Notes: a model not told the origin generated them from the sequence alone. A DNA stretch of 64,000 bases from Blasia pusilla (GCA_050084515.1 CM114271.1:3844001-3908000), one strand, 5' to 3'. Positions 10,571 through 21,509 are shown, numbered from the stretch's first letter. Translations and numbers: made by a program.

Positions 10571-11082
10571 AAAGTAAGATCGAATCTCTCTCTACACCAT
10601 CTCACACCATAGCTCTCAAAGGTGTGCACTCTCTCTCATGTCAAACCAAACGCACTGTCCTAATGAGAGGCTTGGGTTACACTCACAAGGCAAGGGACCA
10701 TAGCTCCGCCGCCTCATGCCAAGAGGTTCAACAAAGAGAGAATGAGCTCTCAAGCTTTCTCTCCTTGAGGTATACCCCTCCCCTCTCCCAAGCTCTCTCC
10801 ATGGTAACCTATGCTTCCAAGTCACCTCCTTGGCTCTTGACATGATGTAGGAGGTCAAGGGCCACTTACCAAAAATAGAAAGTCAACAATCCCCTATATG
10901 GAAACTTACCCGAAATAGTAAGTTTATCTATATGGCTCCAAATGAGCCGAAACGAAGGGGAAACCTGCTCTCTCAGGTTTCCCAGGGCCTCAATAGGTCA
11001 TTCTAGACCTCTTGGGCATGTCCTACACTACTTGTGAAGACGCTTTGCTAGATCCCACCGATCTATCCTAACAGTCGTGACA
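10571..11082 (-). repeat. Element 1, 5' terminal repeat (block B only)
   Basis: This 512-bp block matches 1508-2019. On the coding strand it starts TGTCACGAC and ends CTTACTTT, then runs straight into the leader without block A. No TGG-type tRNA primer site is visible just after it; the leader starts ACAAAGAGAG, much as in the copy at 51842. Confidence 0.85.
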
Positions 11083-13145
11083 AAGGGGAGAATCCAGAAA
11101 AGGATCCAACAAAGAAGTATGATCCTAAGAGAAGGAAACATGAAGAAATTATGGAGATGGACCAAAGGATTCAAGGCAGCCCTGCCGCAGGAGACAAGGA
11201 GGAAAGGTGCCCAACCGGTGATGATGCCGGAGGGAGAACTACAATTTGAAGACCACCAGATAGTCGCAAAGTGGGAGGAGGTGCTCAGGAACCAATTCAC
11301 AACTCCGCCAAGAGCAAATCATGACAAATGGAGGAGAAGGCGAGAGAATACAAAGTTCAGACCGGAAGAACTTGATGGAATTAACAAGATTATTCGCCTG
11401 AAGGAAATAAGGGAAGGACTTTGACGCCTAAATACGGGGAAAAACTCAGGACCGGATGGGTTCACTGCTGAATGGTATCGACTCATCCTCACTGATCCGC
11501 TCTGGAGCTAGAAGGAAGAGACCTGGCGGGATGAGATGAGCCTCCCGATGACACAGGTAATCCTCCGAGTCTTAAGAGAATGGTGGACAACATGGCCGCC
11601 AAAGGAAGCCAACACGGCCCGCCCTGCATGATCCCTAAGGATGCCAAACTTGGCCTGTCGGACCCAAAAATAACACGAGGAATATCGCCTATACAGTCCT
11701 ACTAAAGCTGCTCACCACGATCTTGAATGGTAGGATTATTCGGTGGCTGGAAGAAGAGGGGTTCTTCCAAAAAAACCAAGCGGGATTTTGATTGGATCGA
11801 GAATGCATGGCATAAGCACTCGCACTAAGAGAGGTCATCCTTAGATGTTAGGAGTCTAAAATGCAAACATGGATGTGCTTTATTGACTTCAAGCAAGCAT
11901 ATGACTCAATCCCACACAAAGCTCTCTTCTACAAGCTAGAGGCGACATGAATCAGAGGACGAACCCGGAGTGTGTTCGGAGAATCTATTAGAACGGAACC
12001 TTCCAAGCCCTCATTGGGTAGTTCTGAATCACCGTAATTCCAATACAAAGAGGGGTACGACAAGGTGACCCCCTCTCGCCAACCCTGTATAACATATACA
12101 TCAACCATTTGATGGAACTAGAAGAAGGAGGTGTAGTGATACCAGGAGTTATCGGAAAAAGAATGCCTGGTTTGCTCAGAACGGAGAAAAAAGAAGAACC
12201 ATTACAAGGAGCACTGGATAGGACGACCCAATGGAGAGAGTTATGGGACCAGATAGTTGGAATCACCAAATGTGCGGTGCTGACCTTCGGCAGATCTCGG
12301 GAGGAGAGGGCACTGGATAGACATATCTTTTGGCTTCAAGGACAACCAATTCTTGGGAATTAAATTCGAAGAGGAGGTGGATCGGATGTGGGCCACTCTC
12401 GTGCGGGAGAGGGCGAGGGCGGGCATAACGAAACTAAAGGAGTATAGTTTCCTATTGAAAACAAGAACATAGCAACATGGATGAAACTCCAGGTTCTAAT
12501 GACACTAGTCACACTGGTAATGGACTATGGAGCAAAAATGCTAGGATTTAAAGGATGACAGAAACTCCAGCCGATACAGGCGGTGCTCACAACCGGGCTA
12601 AAATGGATAGTAGGAAAGAGCGGACGCTCAAGAGTAGTGAGCGGCTCAATCCTATTGAGAGAATTGGGAGTGATGCCAATGGTGGCATATTGTGCAACCC
12701 AAGAGGAAAGGATAACCGTGAAGTTTGAAGTCGTGTAGTCTTGGTGGCAAGACATAGTTACTGCATCGCTGCCGCCCAAACCCCCGATAGCACCATATAG
12801 TCTGAGGTACACACGGAAACGATGGCTTAAGATGAAAAAGTTATGGGAACAAGAGCCAAAAAAAGAAAAATTCAGGTCCATCTCCGAAGAGAAATATCGA
12901 AGACAAGCTGGAGGGGCCAACCGAACAGAATATGAGAACAAAAAGTACTCAATTATGCGTAGTATTATCTAAAATAGGGAAGAAAAATTCTATCCACACT
13001 ACCATTGGAAGGGATAAACATTCCAATCAGGCAAGGAAGGCAACTACATTTGAATTGTAGTATAAAGAGATACTCTTGGGCGAAATAAAATTTGAAATCT
13101 AATTTACCTTACGAGTGAATTATTAGAGGAACGCAGAAATCTCAC
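11083..13145 (+). mobile_element. LINE, 3' part with reverse transcriptase, decayed, active-site box missing
   Basis: This is the continuation of the LINE split by the gypsy insertion. Visible RT blocks are GKNSGPDGFTAEWYRLI (11430-11490), a fingers segment ending FFQKNQAGF (about 11760), motif A as FIDFKQAYDSIPHKA (about 11880) and motif B as GVRQGDPLSPTLYNIYI (about 12055). The text then runs from MPGLL straight to EEPLQGALDRTTQW near 12170, so the FADD/YADD catalytic box is gone through a short deletion. The thumb and C-terminal region follow to about 12970 (RELGVMPMVAYCATQEERI near 12660). Several in-frame stops occur. The 3' end was not seen clearly; 13145 is an estimate. Confidence 0.75.
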
Positions 13146-13324
13146 CCAACCTCCATTAAAAGATTCGGTGCCCGCTTTGACACGCGCCCATAAACTTTAC
13201 GAAGCAATGTCCGTACGATGTTATCGACCGCCGTCAGTCAGCACCTTGAGGGCGACGTTGACAGGCGGCGGGGAGGAGGAAAAGTCACGGACGCACGTGA
13301 GGAGTTAACGACGAAGCTCATTTG

Positions 13325-13545
13325 CCTCTCGCTCGGCACCTCCTGTCCCAACCGAACGGAACAGAACCGAACCGAACGGGATGGAACGAAGCGGAACCGA
13401 ACGGAGGTGAGCGTGAAAGATGATGTTCCAAACTTCCACAGGAGGTTCGCGCCTCTCGCTCCGCACCACCTCCTGTCCCAACCGAACGGAATGGAACGGA
13501 GGGGAGCGGAACGGAGCTGAGCGTGAAAGATGTGACGAAAGGATG
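13325..13545. repeat. GC-rich degenerate tandem repeat
   Basis: Two units (about 13328-13432 and 13456-13540) share CTCCTGTCCCAACCGAACGG at the start and GAGCGTGAAAGATG at the end, with runs of the pentamer-like GAACC/GAACG between. Open frames across it on both strands are low-complexity and not believable as proteins. Confidence 0.7.
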
Positions 13546-13559
13546 TTTCCACAGGAGAG

Positions 13560-14360
13560 TGTGCTCAGAGGATGGTAACTCTGGGTATAGTTTACGGAGT
13601 GGCAACTGAGGTAACAGTTTGAGAGGTCAGGCCGATAAGCGACGGCTGAAGGACAGAGAGAGAGACGAGGGAGGAGAGAAGGCATTCGATGAGATCAATG
13701 GCAGCGAGCATGACGTGCAGGAAAATCCACAGTCGCTTGCGGGCACTTACGGCGGTGAAATGGTGCAGCGGGGGGAGCTGCAAGAAGGCTTGGTAACCAC
13801 AGTGGCTTCCGTCGAGAAGGTGTCGCATCGTCGTTGGTGCGGTTTTCTGATTAGCGCATTTCGTGCGACTCGCAGCACAGTGGATTTTTATTGCGTGGGG
13901 TGAGGAGAAAACGCCAACTTCGATCGCCGTCTGCAGTCTAGCTTGCTTCCATCAGTTCATGTTTGTTTTCTGTGATACTCAAATGTCGAATCCGAGGATC
14001 TAATTTGGATAGTTATTGTTTTGTTGTTGTTGTTGCTGCCTTCATAGGTTTTGCACTCTCTCACTAAATACCTGGGACACCTGATCTGCCAACGAAGCTT
14101 GAGTGTTTGACTCGAGCTCATCTGAATCTGAATTCTTTCTCTTCGGCCTTCCGCGAGAGTTACAGACCGTCCATGGATTAAAACTCGTCTCTGTGACGTC
14201 AGTTTGTAATCCTTAGTTCTTCCAAGACATTCTATGGAGAATGTCTTGGAACTTATCAGTAGTGACAGACGGTGAGACCGTTTCCTGAAGGGAGAGCAGG
14301 AGAGAACCGAGTAATTCGCTCATTCAAGCTCTAAATATTCAAACTGCGAAGGGTGTAGCA
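13560..14360. other. Unassigned stretch, no recognised gene
   Basis: A 94-codon + frame (13619-13903) and an opposing - frame are present, but neither shows a known motif. The rest is ordinary mixed-composition sequence with a short inverted repeat (AAGACATTCT / AGAATGTCTT, near 14225-14250). It may hold 5' exons or upstream sequence that I cannot define. Confidence 0.3.
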
Positions 14361-14363
14361 ACC

Positions 14364-14435
14364 ATCAGAGTGGCGCAGCGGAAGCGTGGTGGGCCCATAA
14401 CCCACAGGTCCCAGGATCGAAACCTGGCTCTGATA
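14364..14435 (+). tRNA. Initiator tRNA-Met (CAU)
   Basis: 72 nt. It starts ATCAGAGTGGCGCAGCGG and ends CTGGCTCTGATA, so the acceptor stem pairs fully (ATCAGAG / CTCTGAT). The anticodon CAT is at 14396-14398, with the GTGGG / CCCAC anticodon stem. The A-A of the loop and the GGATCGAAACC T-arm (also the B box) are typical of plant initiator tRNA. A T-run (14461-14470) downstream would stop Pol III. Confidence 0.96.
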
Positions 14436-14707
14436 TCGCAGAGATCAAGCTTCCATAGACGTTTTCTTTTGAGCATGAGCGCGAGCCTTTCACTCTAGGT
14501 CTCAATTGTTGAATCCGTCGCTGATCACCCTAAACCCTCTCTTGCTCGCTCAACCTTTGATATGAATGGAGCACAGGGCCTTTGTCAACTCTGCCTGCGC
14601 AAGCCAATCCCAACGCATTGGCTCCTACGCAGTCGCCTTATCAACTCTCGCATCAGAAAGGTGCACGCAGAAGTTTTTTTACTTGTTTCTGGAGCACCTT
14701 GTCAGCA

Positions 14708-14779
14708 ATCAGAGTGGCGCAGCGGAAGCGTGGTGGGCCCATAACCCACAGGTCCCAGGATCGAAACCTGGCTCTGATA
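14708..14779 (+). tRNA. Initiator tRNA-Met (CAU), second copy
   Basis: Same 72-nt sequence as the copy at 14364-14435. The 3' flank is also shared (CGCAGAG, then CAAGCTTCC), so a segment of about 344 bp was duplicated in tandem. Small + strand ORFs over both genes are accidental. Confidence 0.96.
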
Positions 14780-14827
14780 CCGCAGAGTGCAAGCTTCCGG
14801 TAGTCATTTTGCCGCCCTGACAATTTA

Positions 14828-15198
14828 AGATTTCTGTTTCTGCAACAGTTTTCTGTCTACTTTACTGTCTAGGAGGATTCTCGTTCCTTGTTTCAAATGA
14901 AATGATTCGCAACGCATAGGAGTGTACTCCGCCTTGGCAGTCCAGCTACTAGAGAGCTCTTTTGAATTCTGATTACCGATCCCAAGATCGAAACGTGGAT
15001 CTGATGTAGCAGAGTTCAAGCTTCCGATCTCCCTTTTTGCAGCTTTGGCAATTGAAGATTTCTGATTCTGCAACAGTTCTCCGTCTAGCAGTAGGATTCT
15101 CGACCCTTGTTTCAAATGAAATGATTTGCAACGCATAGGAGTTAAATCTAAACCCTTAGCAGGCCAGCTACTAGAGAGCTCTTTTGAATTCTGATTCC
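14828..15198. repeat. Two-unit tandem repeat holding a tRNA-Met 3' half
   Basis: Units 14828-14976 and 15055-15198 share AGATTTCTG, TTTCAAATGAAATGATT, GCAACGCATAGGAGT and CAGCTACTAGAGAGCTC. Between them, 14978-15006 resembles the 3' half of the initiator tRNA (CCCAAGATCGAAACGTGGATCTGAT) with changes in the T-stem, followed by the same GCAGAG...CAAGCTTCC flank. It is a broken third tRNA unit. Confidence 0.75.
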
Positions 15199-15199
15199 T

Positions 15200-15872
15200 G
15201 AATTCTAATTTCTGAGAAGGCTATTGCAGCGTCCGCTGTCTCTCTCTGAGGCGCACCGATCAGGGCACGGGTTTTGACGATCTGGAAGGATCAGGTCCGC
15301 GAGAGCAACGCAGTGATCCGCAGTGATATCGCGTGGGAGACCTTCTTCCCGACCACGAAGTTTCGTTTTCCACTCCTTCGCGGCGTCCGGCGCTCACTTA
15401 CCATCTCAATGGCCGAGCTCTCGTAGATTTGCGAAACGCGCGCGCAAGTTTGGAATCGGCAAAGGAATCAGTCAGCGCAGCAGTGCAAATCTACCAACCG
15501 CAGATCCCAAATGCAAACATGACGACCGAATGGAACTCTCCGCCCGCGATCTCATGGCGATCCTCTCGAGTTCTTTCAACTCGAGAAGACCTCTTAAACT
15601 CGGGACCAAACGTCGCACGTCTCTCGCTGATTCGATCTCGCACTCACTCAGAATCACGACTGAAGACTCTGTCGAAAACCAGTCCCGTCATGCAACGGGT
15701 GTAAGCGAGGACGGTAGGTCCGGCCCTGAAACGGGGACGTGGCCGTCCAGTCTTCCGTCACGTTGTTGTCGTACTCTGTCGCTATTCCGTCCAAATGGAC
15801 TCTGTCGAAGCATTTCAGATCGAAATAGAGAAGAGAGAGACACAGGAACGATTGAGAGGCAGACACAGAGCG

Positions 15873-15909
<37 letters not shown>

Positions 15910-16140
15910 CGAACATGAGGAGGTCTGATTGATCTTGAAGGGAGGATTGAAGTGGAGGAGAGGTGAGGAGGAGCACAAGGGATTTCGGAGCTTAAGCGAC
16001 CGAGGGGGTTTGATACAATCTAGCTCGCTCGAGGACTATCGGGTGCGAAATTCGTGTTACGGTTGTCGGGAGGAGAGAGATTTGATTGCTGTTGGAGTGG
16101 ACGAGGAAAGTGAGAAAGTGGAGGGGAAGAGGGAGGAGAA
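15200..16140 (+). promoter_or_regulatory. Upstream region and probable 5' UTR of the ERdj3 gene
   Basis: No convincing protein. A 201-codon + frame (15323-15928) ends in a translated GA microsatellite (15876-15906) and shows no domain. The GA run lies about 240 bp upstream of the ERdj3 start, a common place for GA repeats in plant 5' regions. A GACGTGG word at 15736-15742 resembles the core of unfolded-protein-response elements; that is only suggestive. Confidence 0.35.
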
Positions 16141-17193
16141 ATGCGTAGAGTGGTGACGGTACTGTTACTAGTACTGGTGATTTCTATACAGAATGTGAAT
16201 GGGGCGAGTTGGAGCTACTACGATGTCCTGCAAATTCCGAAGGGAGCAACCGAAGAACAAATCAAACGCGCGTATAGGAAATTGGCACTGAAGTACCACC
16301 CGGACAAGAATCCTGGGAACGACGACGCTAACAAGAAGTTTTCGGAGATTAGCACAGCGTATGAGGTGCTCTCCGACAGGGAGAAGCGGAGTATTTATGA
16401 TCAGTATGGCGAGGAAGGTTTAAGGCAGCATGACGGGGGAAACAGGGGAGGCGGTTTTGCTAGCGATATGTTCTCCCAGGTTTTCGGCGGATCCGGGATG
16501 AGGTTTGGCTTTGGGAATGATGATGAATCGGAGGGTGATTCTGTACCTAAAGGTGACGACGTTCATGTAGATCTGTATGTCACGCTTGAGGACTTGTACG
16601 TTGGGAATTCCATTAGGGTTTGGAGGGAGAAGAGTGTGCTCAAACCAGCCTCGGGCAAAAGGAAATGCAACTGCAAGAACCAAGTGATGCACAGACAGAT
16701 TGGCCCTGGCATGTTCCAGCAATACACTCAACAGGTATGCGACGAGTGTCCGAATGTGAGGTTTGAGAGAGAAGGACTACCGATTACTGTGGACATCGAG
16801 AAAGGAATGCAGGATGGTCAGGAAATCGTGTTCTACGAGGACGGGGAGCCGGTCATTGATGGAGACAGTGGCGACTTGAAGTTAGTGATTCGCACGGCGT
16901 TACACGAACGGTTCAACAGAGATGGCAACGACTTGTACACTTCTGTAGCCATTTCCTTGGTGGATGCCCTGGTGGGGTTTGAGAAGGACATCAAGCATTT
17001 GGATGATCATTTGGTGAAAATTGGAACTGAAGGGATTACTAGACCCAAGGAGACGAGGAGATTCTCCGGAGAAGGGATGCCCGTACATGACAGTGTGAGA
17101 AAGGGCGACCTGTTGGTGAATTTTGAAGTGACTTTCCCCACTAAGCTGAGCGAAGGGCAGAAAGAGATCATAAAAAAGACGCTAGGATCATGA
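16141..17193 (+). CDS. ERDJ3B: ER-resident J-domain co-chaperone (ERdj3 / DNAJB11 type), intronless
   Basis: 350 codons. Residues 1-22 form a signal peptide (hydrophobic LLLVLVISI, then NVNGA). The J domain spans about 24-90 with HPD at 53-55. A Gly-rich linker follows, with the C-terminal substrate-binding region from about 130. The ERdj3 cysteine signature is present (CNC, then CDECPNV about 30 residues later), as are [11 protein letters not shown] and GEGMP. There is no KDEL tail, as expected for this family, which stays in the ER through BiP and SDF2. Role: hands unfolded secretory proteins to BiP; in Arabidopsis ERdj3B supports receptor-kinase folding. Length matches the family (about 345-360). 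The whole protein lies in one exon, unlike the multi-exon Arabidopsis gene, so a retrocopy or lineage intron loss is possible. It looks intact. Confidence 0.93.
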   Translation: MRRVVTVLLLVLVISIQNVNGASWSYYDVLQIPKGATEEQIKRAYRKLALKYHPDKNPGNDDANKKFSEISTAYEVLSDREKRSIYDQYGEEGLRQHDGGNRGGGFASDMFSQVFGGSGMRFGFGNDDESEGDSVPKGDDVHVDLYVTLEDLYVGNSIRVWREKSVLKPASGKRKCNCKNQVMHRQIGPGMFQQYTQQVCDECPNVRFEREGLPITVDIEKGMQDGQEIVFYEDGEPVIDGDSGDLKLVIRTALHERFNRDGNDLYTSVAISLVDALVGFEKDIKHLDDHLVKIGTEGITRPKETRRFSGEGMPVHDSVRKGDLLVNFEVTFPTKLSEGQKEIIKKTLGS

Positions 17194-17980
17194 GGACTGT
17201 CTAGCAGCTGCTTCAGAAAATTTTGTAAGGAATCGGATTAAGACTTTCCTTCTTTGATTCACACCAAGATGACCCCCTCACTGGATGGCTTGTCCTTCGC
17301 TGGCCCATGCTTTCTGTACCCTATTGACCATAGAACTACGTTTCATTTCATGTGAACGGGACCTTTGTTTAAGGTAAAAACTTGAGTCCCAGGGTAAAAC
17401 GCTGTTGAATTCCATGTCCACGAACCAGGAATGGGTCGCCCGTGACATCTTGTTTCTCGTGTATGTGCTCCTATATTCGGAAGAAATGCTAGAAAACTTG
17501 CTCTAAAGTGTATGCGCATTAAAGTATCAAGAACCGGTCATGTCTCGCACTGTGTTTTCTCGTGTATGTGCTCATACCTGGAAGCAATGCCTGTTGAAGA
17601 ACTGTGTTCAATCTAGTTCCCTAGCTAGATACCCCTCAACGTGAAAGAAATCTCACCTGGTGTCCCTCATGCACCGTTTGGTCTTCATTTTTGTCGGCTC
17701 TTGTCACACGACGAATATGCATGACTCCATCATCTTGGACGGAGGGAGAATCTTGCACTTGGCTGACAAAACTCTGTTCTCTCTCTCTGTGTGGGAGGAA
17801 AAGGCTCTAGATTGCACCACCTCTTCTCAGTCGGATCATACTTCATGTCTGCCCTCACACGAATCTCTCTCTTTGTCCTCTACTTTCAAGAGACACTAGA
17901 TTTTCCAGAAGTGGACTTATGCTCCAACGTGCGAGCTATGAAAAGAGAAGGTCGGAATGCTGTCATTGCTGGCTGAGATG
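17194..17980. other. 3' flank of the ERdj3 gene
   Basis: Probable 3' UTR then intergenic sequence. Phrases recur (TCTCGTGTATGTGCTC at 17455 and 17560), indicating a small local duplication. No gene is recognised. Confidence 0.35.
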
Positions 17981-18019
17981 GGCAACTTCAGATCTACGAG
18001 GTAGTAGCATAGAAACCTT

Positions 18020-18770
18020 GTATGGCTGCCGCCTACTCTACTTTTACTCTATATTGTTAAGCCATTGCGGCCATTGCTGAGATGGGCAACGTCAGGTGTA
18101 GGAGTTCTATGGCTGCCTACTCCACTACTCTTATGTATATTATAATGCGCTGCAGCCCTCTCACGAACAAGAGACTCCTGCAGCGAACTAGTCATGTGGG
18201 TGGGCTTGTATTGGGCCACCTGTAGTTGACTAGTCTCATCTAGCTAGTTTAGAGAAAAGTCTCATCTAGCTAATTTAGAGAAAGGGTAGCATGAGGTACT
18301 ACTCATGATTATGGTTGTCTATTGTAATCTATATTATGATGCACGGCACTCTTCTATTGGGCCAACTTTAGTTGACTAGCCTCATCTAGCTAATTTAGAG
18401 AAAAGTCTCATTTATCTAATTTAGAGAAATGATTGCTTGAGGTATTCATGATTATGGTTGCCTATTGTAATTTATATTATGATGCGTGTCAGTCTTCTAT
18501 TGGACCACATGTAGTTGACTAGTCTCATTTAGCTAATTTAGAGAAAAATCTCATCTATCTAATTTAGAGAAAGGGGTGCATGAAGTATTCATGGTTATGG
18601 CTGCCTATTCTAATTTTTATTATGATGTGCAGCAGTCCTCTCACGAACAAGAGCCTCCACTAGACTTGTCATCCGGGTGGGGCCTCCATTGGGCAACCTG
18701 GAGATAGTCTCATCTGGCTAATTTAGAGAAACGAGTGCATGAGATACTCATCGTTAAGTCATGGATGAAT
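18020..18770. repeat. Satellite-like tandem array, unit about 145 bp
   Basis: The phrase GTTGACTAG(T/C)CTCAT(C/T)TAGCTAATTT recurs at about 18227, 18373 and 18515 with a weaker copy near 18702, each followed by TTTAGAGAAA, a second TCTCAT..., then ATTCATG(A/G)TTATGG and TATTATGATG. Period 142-146 bp, with older half units from 18020. Not coding. Confidence 0.8.
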
Positions 18771-18809
18771 AGTGCTAGACTACTCCCATGCTCACGAATG
18801 CATCCGATG

Positions 18810-19000
18810 GCAGTTTGAATACCTAACCATGAACATGAATCTTTCGCCAGAAAATTTGAGGTAGCACCCATATCTACTAGAGCAGTTTGAATCCCCAACC
18901 ATAAACATGAATCTTTCACCATAAAATCTTAAGTAGCATCCATGTTTACTAGAGCAGTTTGAATCCCCAACCATAAACATGAATAGCTAGTGGACAGTAG
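18810..19000. repeat. Three-copy 72-bp tandem repeat
   Basis: GCAGTTTGAAT begins at 18810, 18882 and 18954, exactly 72 bp apart, each followed by (C/A)CCTAACCAT or CCCCAACCAT and AACATGAAT. The third copy is cut short. Small - strand ORFs here only reflect the repeat. Confidence 0.85.
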
Positions 19001-19394
19001 AATGAAGGTCATCTTTGAAAGTTTGCAGATTGGGACCGGTCCTCACTCATAGACTGAGTTAGATAAGATGTACTATTGCATATACAAATTTCTATTCTAG
19101 TTGAAACCATAGAAAGATCGACGAACATGGTAAAAGCTAGTTTACCACATAAGTTCTCTTGTTTGCATATGAAGACAATTGAATCTGCCATTCTCATATT
19201 GATCGTGTAAATGAAAGAATCAATCCCATCTTCTAGAACATTTCTTCGACAAAAAATGAATGAAAGATCCTTAAAGCCAAGGAAAGAAGTGTGGATCTTG
19301 TATAGCCTTTGGACGATTCCAAACCAAATTGCATTTCTTCTAGCGTCATTCTTAGAACTAAGAACAGGAAGGAATTAGACCGAGCGTATATATT

Positions 19395-19520
19395 AATACA
19401 ATTGAAGGTAATTTGTTCAATTGTGGTTCTTGGACTTGAGAATAGGAAGGGGTTTAAACCAAAGTAGACAACTTCACAACCAAAGGTAATTTTTTCAATT
19501 GTGGAAATCGTAGGAAGGCC
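19395..19520. repeat. Two-copy short repeat, related to 21968-22085
   Basis: The motif AAGGTAATTTGTTCAATTGTGG and a close variant occur twice here (about 19405 and 19480). A similar pair (AAAGATAATTTGTTCACTTG and AAAGGTAATTTGTTCACTTG) occurs at about 21975 and 22045. Probably remains of one dispersed repeat. Confidence 0.55.
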
Positions 19521-19551
19521 TTAAACCAAAGGACGATAGGGGTATGTAGAT

Positions 19552-21509
19552 TGTCGTGACCCTCATAACCAAACACACATCAATGCAGAACATCAGAGCT
19601 CTAGCGGGCTCACAATAGGATGGAAGCATGTCGGAGTCTCATGAATGAGACATGGGTTGCAGAAGCGAGACGCATGCCTTGATGGGCGTCTCAAATGATG
19701 AAGGATGTGGCCAAGCAAAAGAAGACCAAACGTTGAGCAAGACTTGAGAAGAGCTCTAGTCCCACAAGAGTTGGGCCCCAAGAGGACTGCAACTTGACTT
19801 GGAATTTGACCAAGCTTTTGGGGGTTCTCCATGTTTGAGGTCATAATGTCCAGACCCAAGATCCGTTTGAGATGAAGAAGATGGAATTTGAAAGCTTGTG
19901 GGAAGACAATTCCAATGCACAAACAATCCAGACAAACGTATCAGCAGAGATCTAGAAACCATCCCCAAGCTATCAAAATAATAGTTGGGTTAAGAGCTAC
20001 AAGGAGCGGCCTAAAAGGACTTTCCTAAAGGTAGGTAATTAAGGGGTGGGGATTTATAGAACTATATATAAGGGGGAGGGTCTCCAAGGGTGTTTGGAAC
20101 TTGAACCCCACCTTGAGAACCACGAGGATGAACCAAGGGTACGGAATGGATTGACATATTTTCTTTGAGGATTAGACACCAAGCCAAGTCGAGATGGGCT
20201 AGTTATGGACATCAACTTTCAACCTTGACTCGTGACTTAAATATTGAGTCTTGGTTAAGGACTCGTTTGAGGTTCATTGGGTAGTAGGGATTTCCAAGCA
20301 CTCTTGCAATGTTGTAGGTTCCTAGACTATTGAGGAAGTCTGTCCTAAGTCTTGGAAGACTTGCTTGTGTTGGGGAGTGAGGGGTTAGGTTGGTATCTGA
20401 CCCCGTCTAGAACGGTTGATCTTGAAGGATAACGTGAGACTAAGACTCGAGAGATGCAAGGCTGGTTGACCCAAACTGTCGTGCGCCTACTCTCCTTGAA
20501 CGTTAATCTTGTTTGTTGCGGAAGCGTGCATTCAGTAGGTCACGCTCTCAACGCTGATCTGCATCCAAACACGCACTTTGGTTAGTCGGGTCTTGGATCA
20601 ATCAGTGGGATTACTTTCCGAGTTCTCGTCTCGGACTCTCATCAAGCTCAACCTTCCTAGTTTCGCGGTTTCCAACACGGGCAAATCTTGAAAGACTTGG
20701 GACAGACTTTCTGGTCGGTTCAGGAACATGAAACGGCGTTTCGCGTATAGCGGTTCCAACTGTCCGATGGACATCCAATGAGTTCCTCACCAAGACTTGT
20801 ATGAAGTGAATCTCGGGTTGGAATCCAAGTGTGGCATACAAAGTCCACTCCCTTGGATCAGGTTTGGGTTTCGGGTTTCCGCGCCAAACTCCCGTTCCAT
20901 CCCGTGCCTCTGAAACGCCGTTTGGCGCCCAAAGTGGGGATTCATTTCCCGAGACATCTCGGAGAGGGTCCTCCCTTACTAGTACTTCTGGGGATCTCCG
21001 GGGGCCCCCTACATTTAGGGAAAGACACCCAGGCCTCTCCAATTGGCCCTCAACCCGATTGCTCTCTCAATCGTTTTTGGCCAATATCTCAGCCAGTACT
21101 TATGCGTTTGCTGAGATCTTTGGTGCGTTGGAAGCGTCTCAAGATCAGCTTTCCAACGCGTCCTTACTTGTCCCGAACGCATCTTGGAGCTCAACGTTAT
21201 GGTCCTAAACACAGTCAGATTCTCCCAAACGCTGGTCGTGTTCCAAACTGGTTCTCACCTCTTTGGGAACCAACCTCCCAAGACTCAACTCATCTCAAGT
21301 CTTGGCTCGCGTTTGGTCTAGGTTTCCTGGTCGCGACCACTAACGCATGAAACGCACAACTCTGTTCCGCGTTTCGTCTCTTAGACTTTTCCAAGAGACT
21401 TATCCAAACGCCTCTCCAAAGCGCAAACCTCGCAACGTGAGTTCCTTTGAGTTCTGATGTTTTGCTTGGCGCCTATTTGGTATTTTTTGGTTATGAGGGT
21501 CGCGACACA
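19552..21509. mobile_element. Candidate solo LTR of another Ty3/gypsy-like family (1.96 kb)
   Basis: The left edge (19552) reads TGTCGTGACCCTCATAACC and the right edge (to 21509) is its reverse complement with one mismatch, giving 22-bp inverted ends with TG...CA. A TATA box (ACTATATATAAGG, near 20066) inside fits an LTR promoter. No internal pol genes are recognised; ORFs on both strands (for example 20611-21042 and 20829-21350) overlap each other and lack domains. No clear target duplication was seen, so an inverted-repeat DNA element remains possible. Confidence 0.45.

Larger units (their letters stand above)
1380..11082 (-). mobile_element. Ty3/gypsy retrotransposon with DNA methyltransferase and PHD finger (element 1)
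   Basis: A 9.7 kb element inserted in a LINE, flanked by the 4-bp duplication AAGG (1376-1379 and 11083-11086), with TG...CA ends on the coding strand. Coding order on the - strand is gag with two CCHC knuckles (about 9715-8100), protease (7932-7036), cytosine methyltransferase (about 6700-5709), RT (about 5345-4453), RNase H (4450-3875), integrase (about 3724-2480) and a PHD finger (2476-2339). The terminal repeats are asymmetric: 5' end B (10571-11082); 3' end A' (2022-2149), 2 nt, B (1508-2019), A (1380-1507). The B copies look about 95% identical by eye and the A copies about 94%. Stops and frameshifts in every domain show that it cannot be autonomous now. Confidence 0.9.

Noticed and set aside
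13238-13685. ORFs of 95-126 codons rich in Ser, Arg and Phe
   Set aside because: Translations of the GAACC/GAACG-rich tandem repeat in several frames.
14562-14820. Small + strand ORFs over the second tRNA
   Set aside because: They overlap a perfect tRNA gene and have no motif.
15323-15928. 201-codon + strand ORF upstream of ERdj3
   Set aside because: Ends in a translated GA microsatellite, has no domain, and lies where a 5' UTR or promoter is expected.
20611-21350. Overlapping 143- and 173-codon ORFs on opposite strands
   Set aside because: No domain, and they lie inside a candidate solo LTR.
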